Assembly (NCBI GenBank): GCA_963629305.1
Contig: CAVGIJ010000027.1
Location: 1-14,050, forward strand
DNA length: 14,050 bases
Reading direction: 5' to 3'
Origin: UBA1227 sp963629305
GTDB lineage: Bacteria; Bacillota; Clostridia; Oscillospirales; Acutalibacteraceae
A program made the position numbers and the translations under genes. Each line of letters begins with the position of its first letter. The first letter of the stretch is position 1. Positions 13,818 to 14,050 of the stretch are shown one piece after another. The notes under the pieces were generated by a model. That model ran no database searches, was not told the origin of the DNA, and saw only the letters and a program-made list of their open reading frames with translations.

Positions 13818-14050
13818 GTGAGAACAAATGAAACCGAAATCAAGACACCCGGTAAGGTATTGGCTTTTTTCACGGTCTTTTTCTATGACGTTTCAAATTT
13901 CGTTTTTCTTGCAACCATCTTTCTGCATCTTCCTTTTTTGATTGATACAATCAATTTTGATACCTCCGCATCATTTTTTGATTTTTTATGCAAGACATAC
14001 TACCTGTTTGATATTGGTGCGTCATTATTGCAGCTTGCATGTATCATTGC
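13818..14050 (+). CDS. Putative membrane protein, C-terminal part beyond the window
   Basis: Partial; 77 codons are visible. The start is GTG at 13818, with GGAGG 9 bases upstream (13804-13808). The nearby ATG at 13814 and GTG at 13808 lie in another frame that stops at TGA within a few codons, so they are not its start. The peptide begins with a short polar piece (VRTNETEIKTPGK) followed by a hydrophobic stretch (about 14-40: LAFFTVFFYDVSNF onward) and a second at about 63-77 (YLFDIGASLLQLACII), so at least two membrane segments are likely. I do not recognise the family. It follows the LCP gene by about 100 bases with its own candidate promoter. Confidence 0.6.
   Translation, partial: MRTNETEIKTPGKVLAFFTVFFYDVSNFVFLATIFLHLPFLIDTINFDTSASFFDFLCKTYYLFDIGASLLQLACII

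Overview
The window reads as chromosomal DNA of a Gram-positive Clostridia-type bacterium, probably a gut Ruminococcaceae/Oscillospiraceae or Lachnospiraceae relative. The evidence is moderate GC, strong AGGAGG-type ribosome binding sites, a DUF4364 gene next to an mreB homologue, an FtsX-type ABC exporter with a long coiled coil, an LCP-family wall enzyme and a type A RNase P RNA. This placement is inferred from gene content, not from a phylogeny.

Layout: almost everything is on the minus strand. From the right, rnpB is read leftwards, followed by recD2, comF, an mreB homologue, a DUF4364 gene, an ABC exporter ATPase, its 1195-residue permease and a TetR regulator, ending at a clear intrinsic terminator near 2140-2175. 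recD2/comF, mreB/DUF4364 and ATPase/permease are joined by very short gaps or overlaps, so they look like operon units. Left of the terminator lies putP (Na+/proline symporter) with its own promoter and a 19-bp perfect palindrome. On the plus strand, an LCP-family gene starts from a promoter that overlaps the rnpB promoter back to back. A further membrane-protein gene runs off the right end.

The striking part is the left edge (1-440, minus strand). Bases 208 to 1 encode a Sec signal peptide followed directly by ubiquitin residues 1-45, ending at the window edge. By my alignment with human ubiquitin 33 of 45 residues are identical, and the predicted signal-peptidase cut falls exactly before ubiquitin Met1. 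The gene is preceded by a 53-codon small ORF that has a strong ribosome binding site and overlaps the ubiquitin start by ATGA. A strong intrinsic terminator hairpin lies inside that small ORF. Transcription of the ubiquitin gene therefore appears to pass through a conditional terminator, and translation of the two frames appears coupled. This exported ubiquitin in a Gram-positive bacterium is the best candidate for an undescribed system here. Exported ubiquitin is known from Bacteroides fragilis (BfUbb). No E1, E2, E3 or deubiquitinase gene is visible in the window.

The remaining genes are largely housekeeping: DNA repair and uptake (recD2, comF), cell shape (mreB homologue), wall glycopolymer attachment (LCP), export (ABC/TetR), osmolyte or proline uptake (putP) and tRNA maturation (rnpB).
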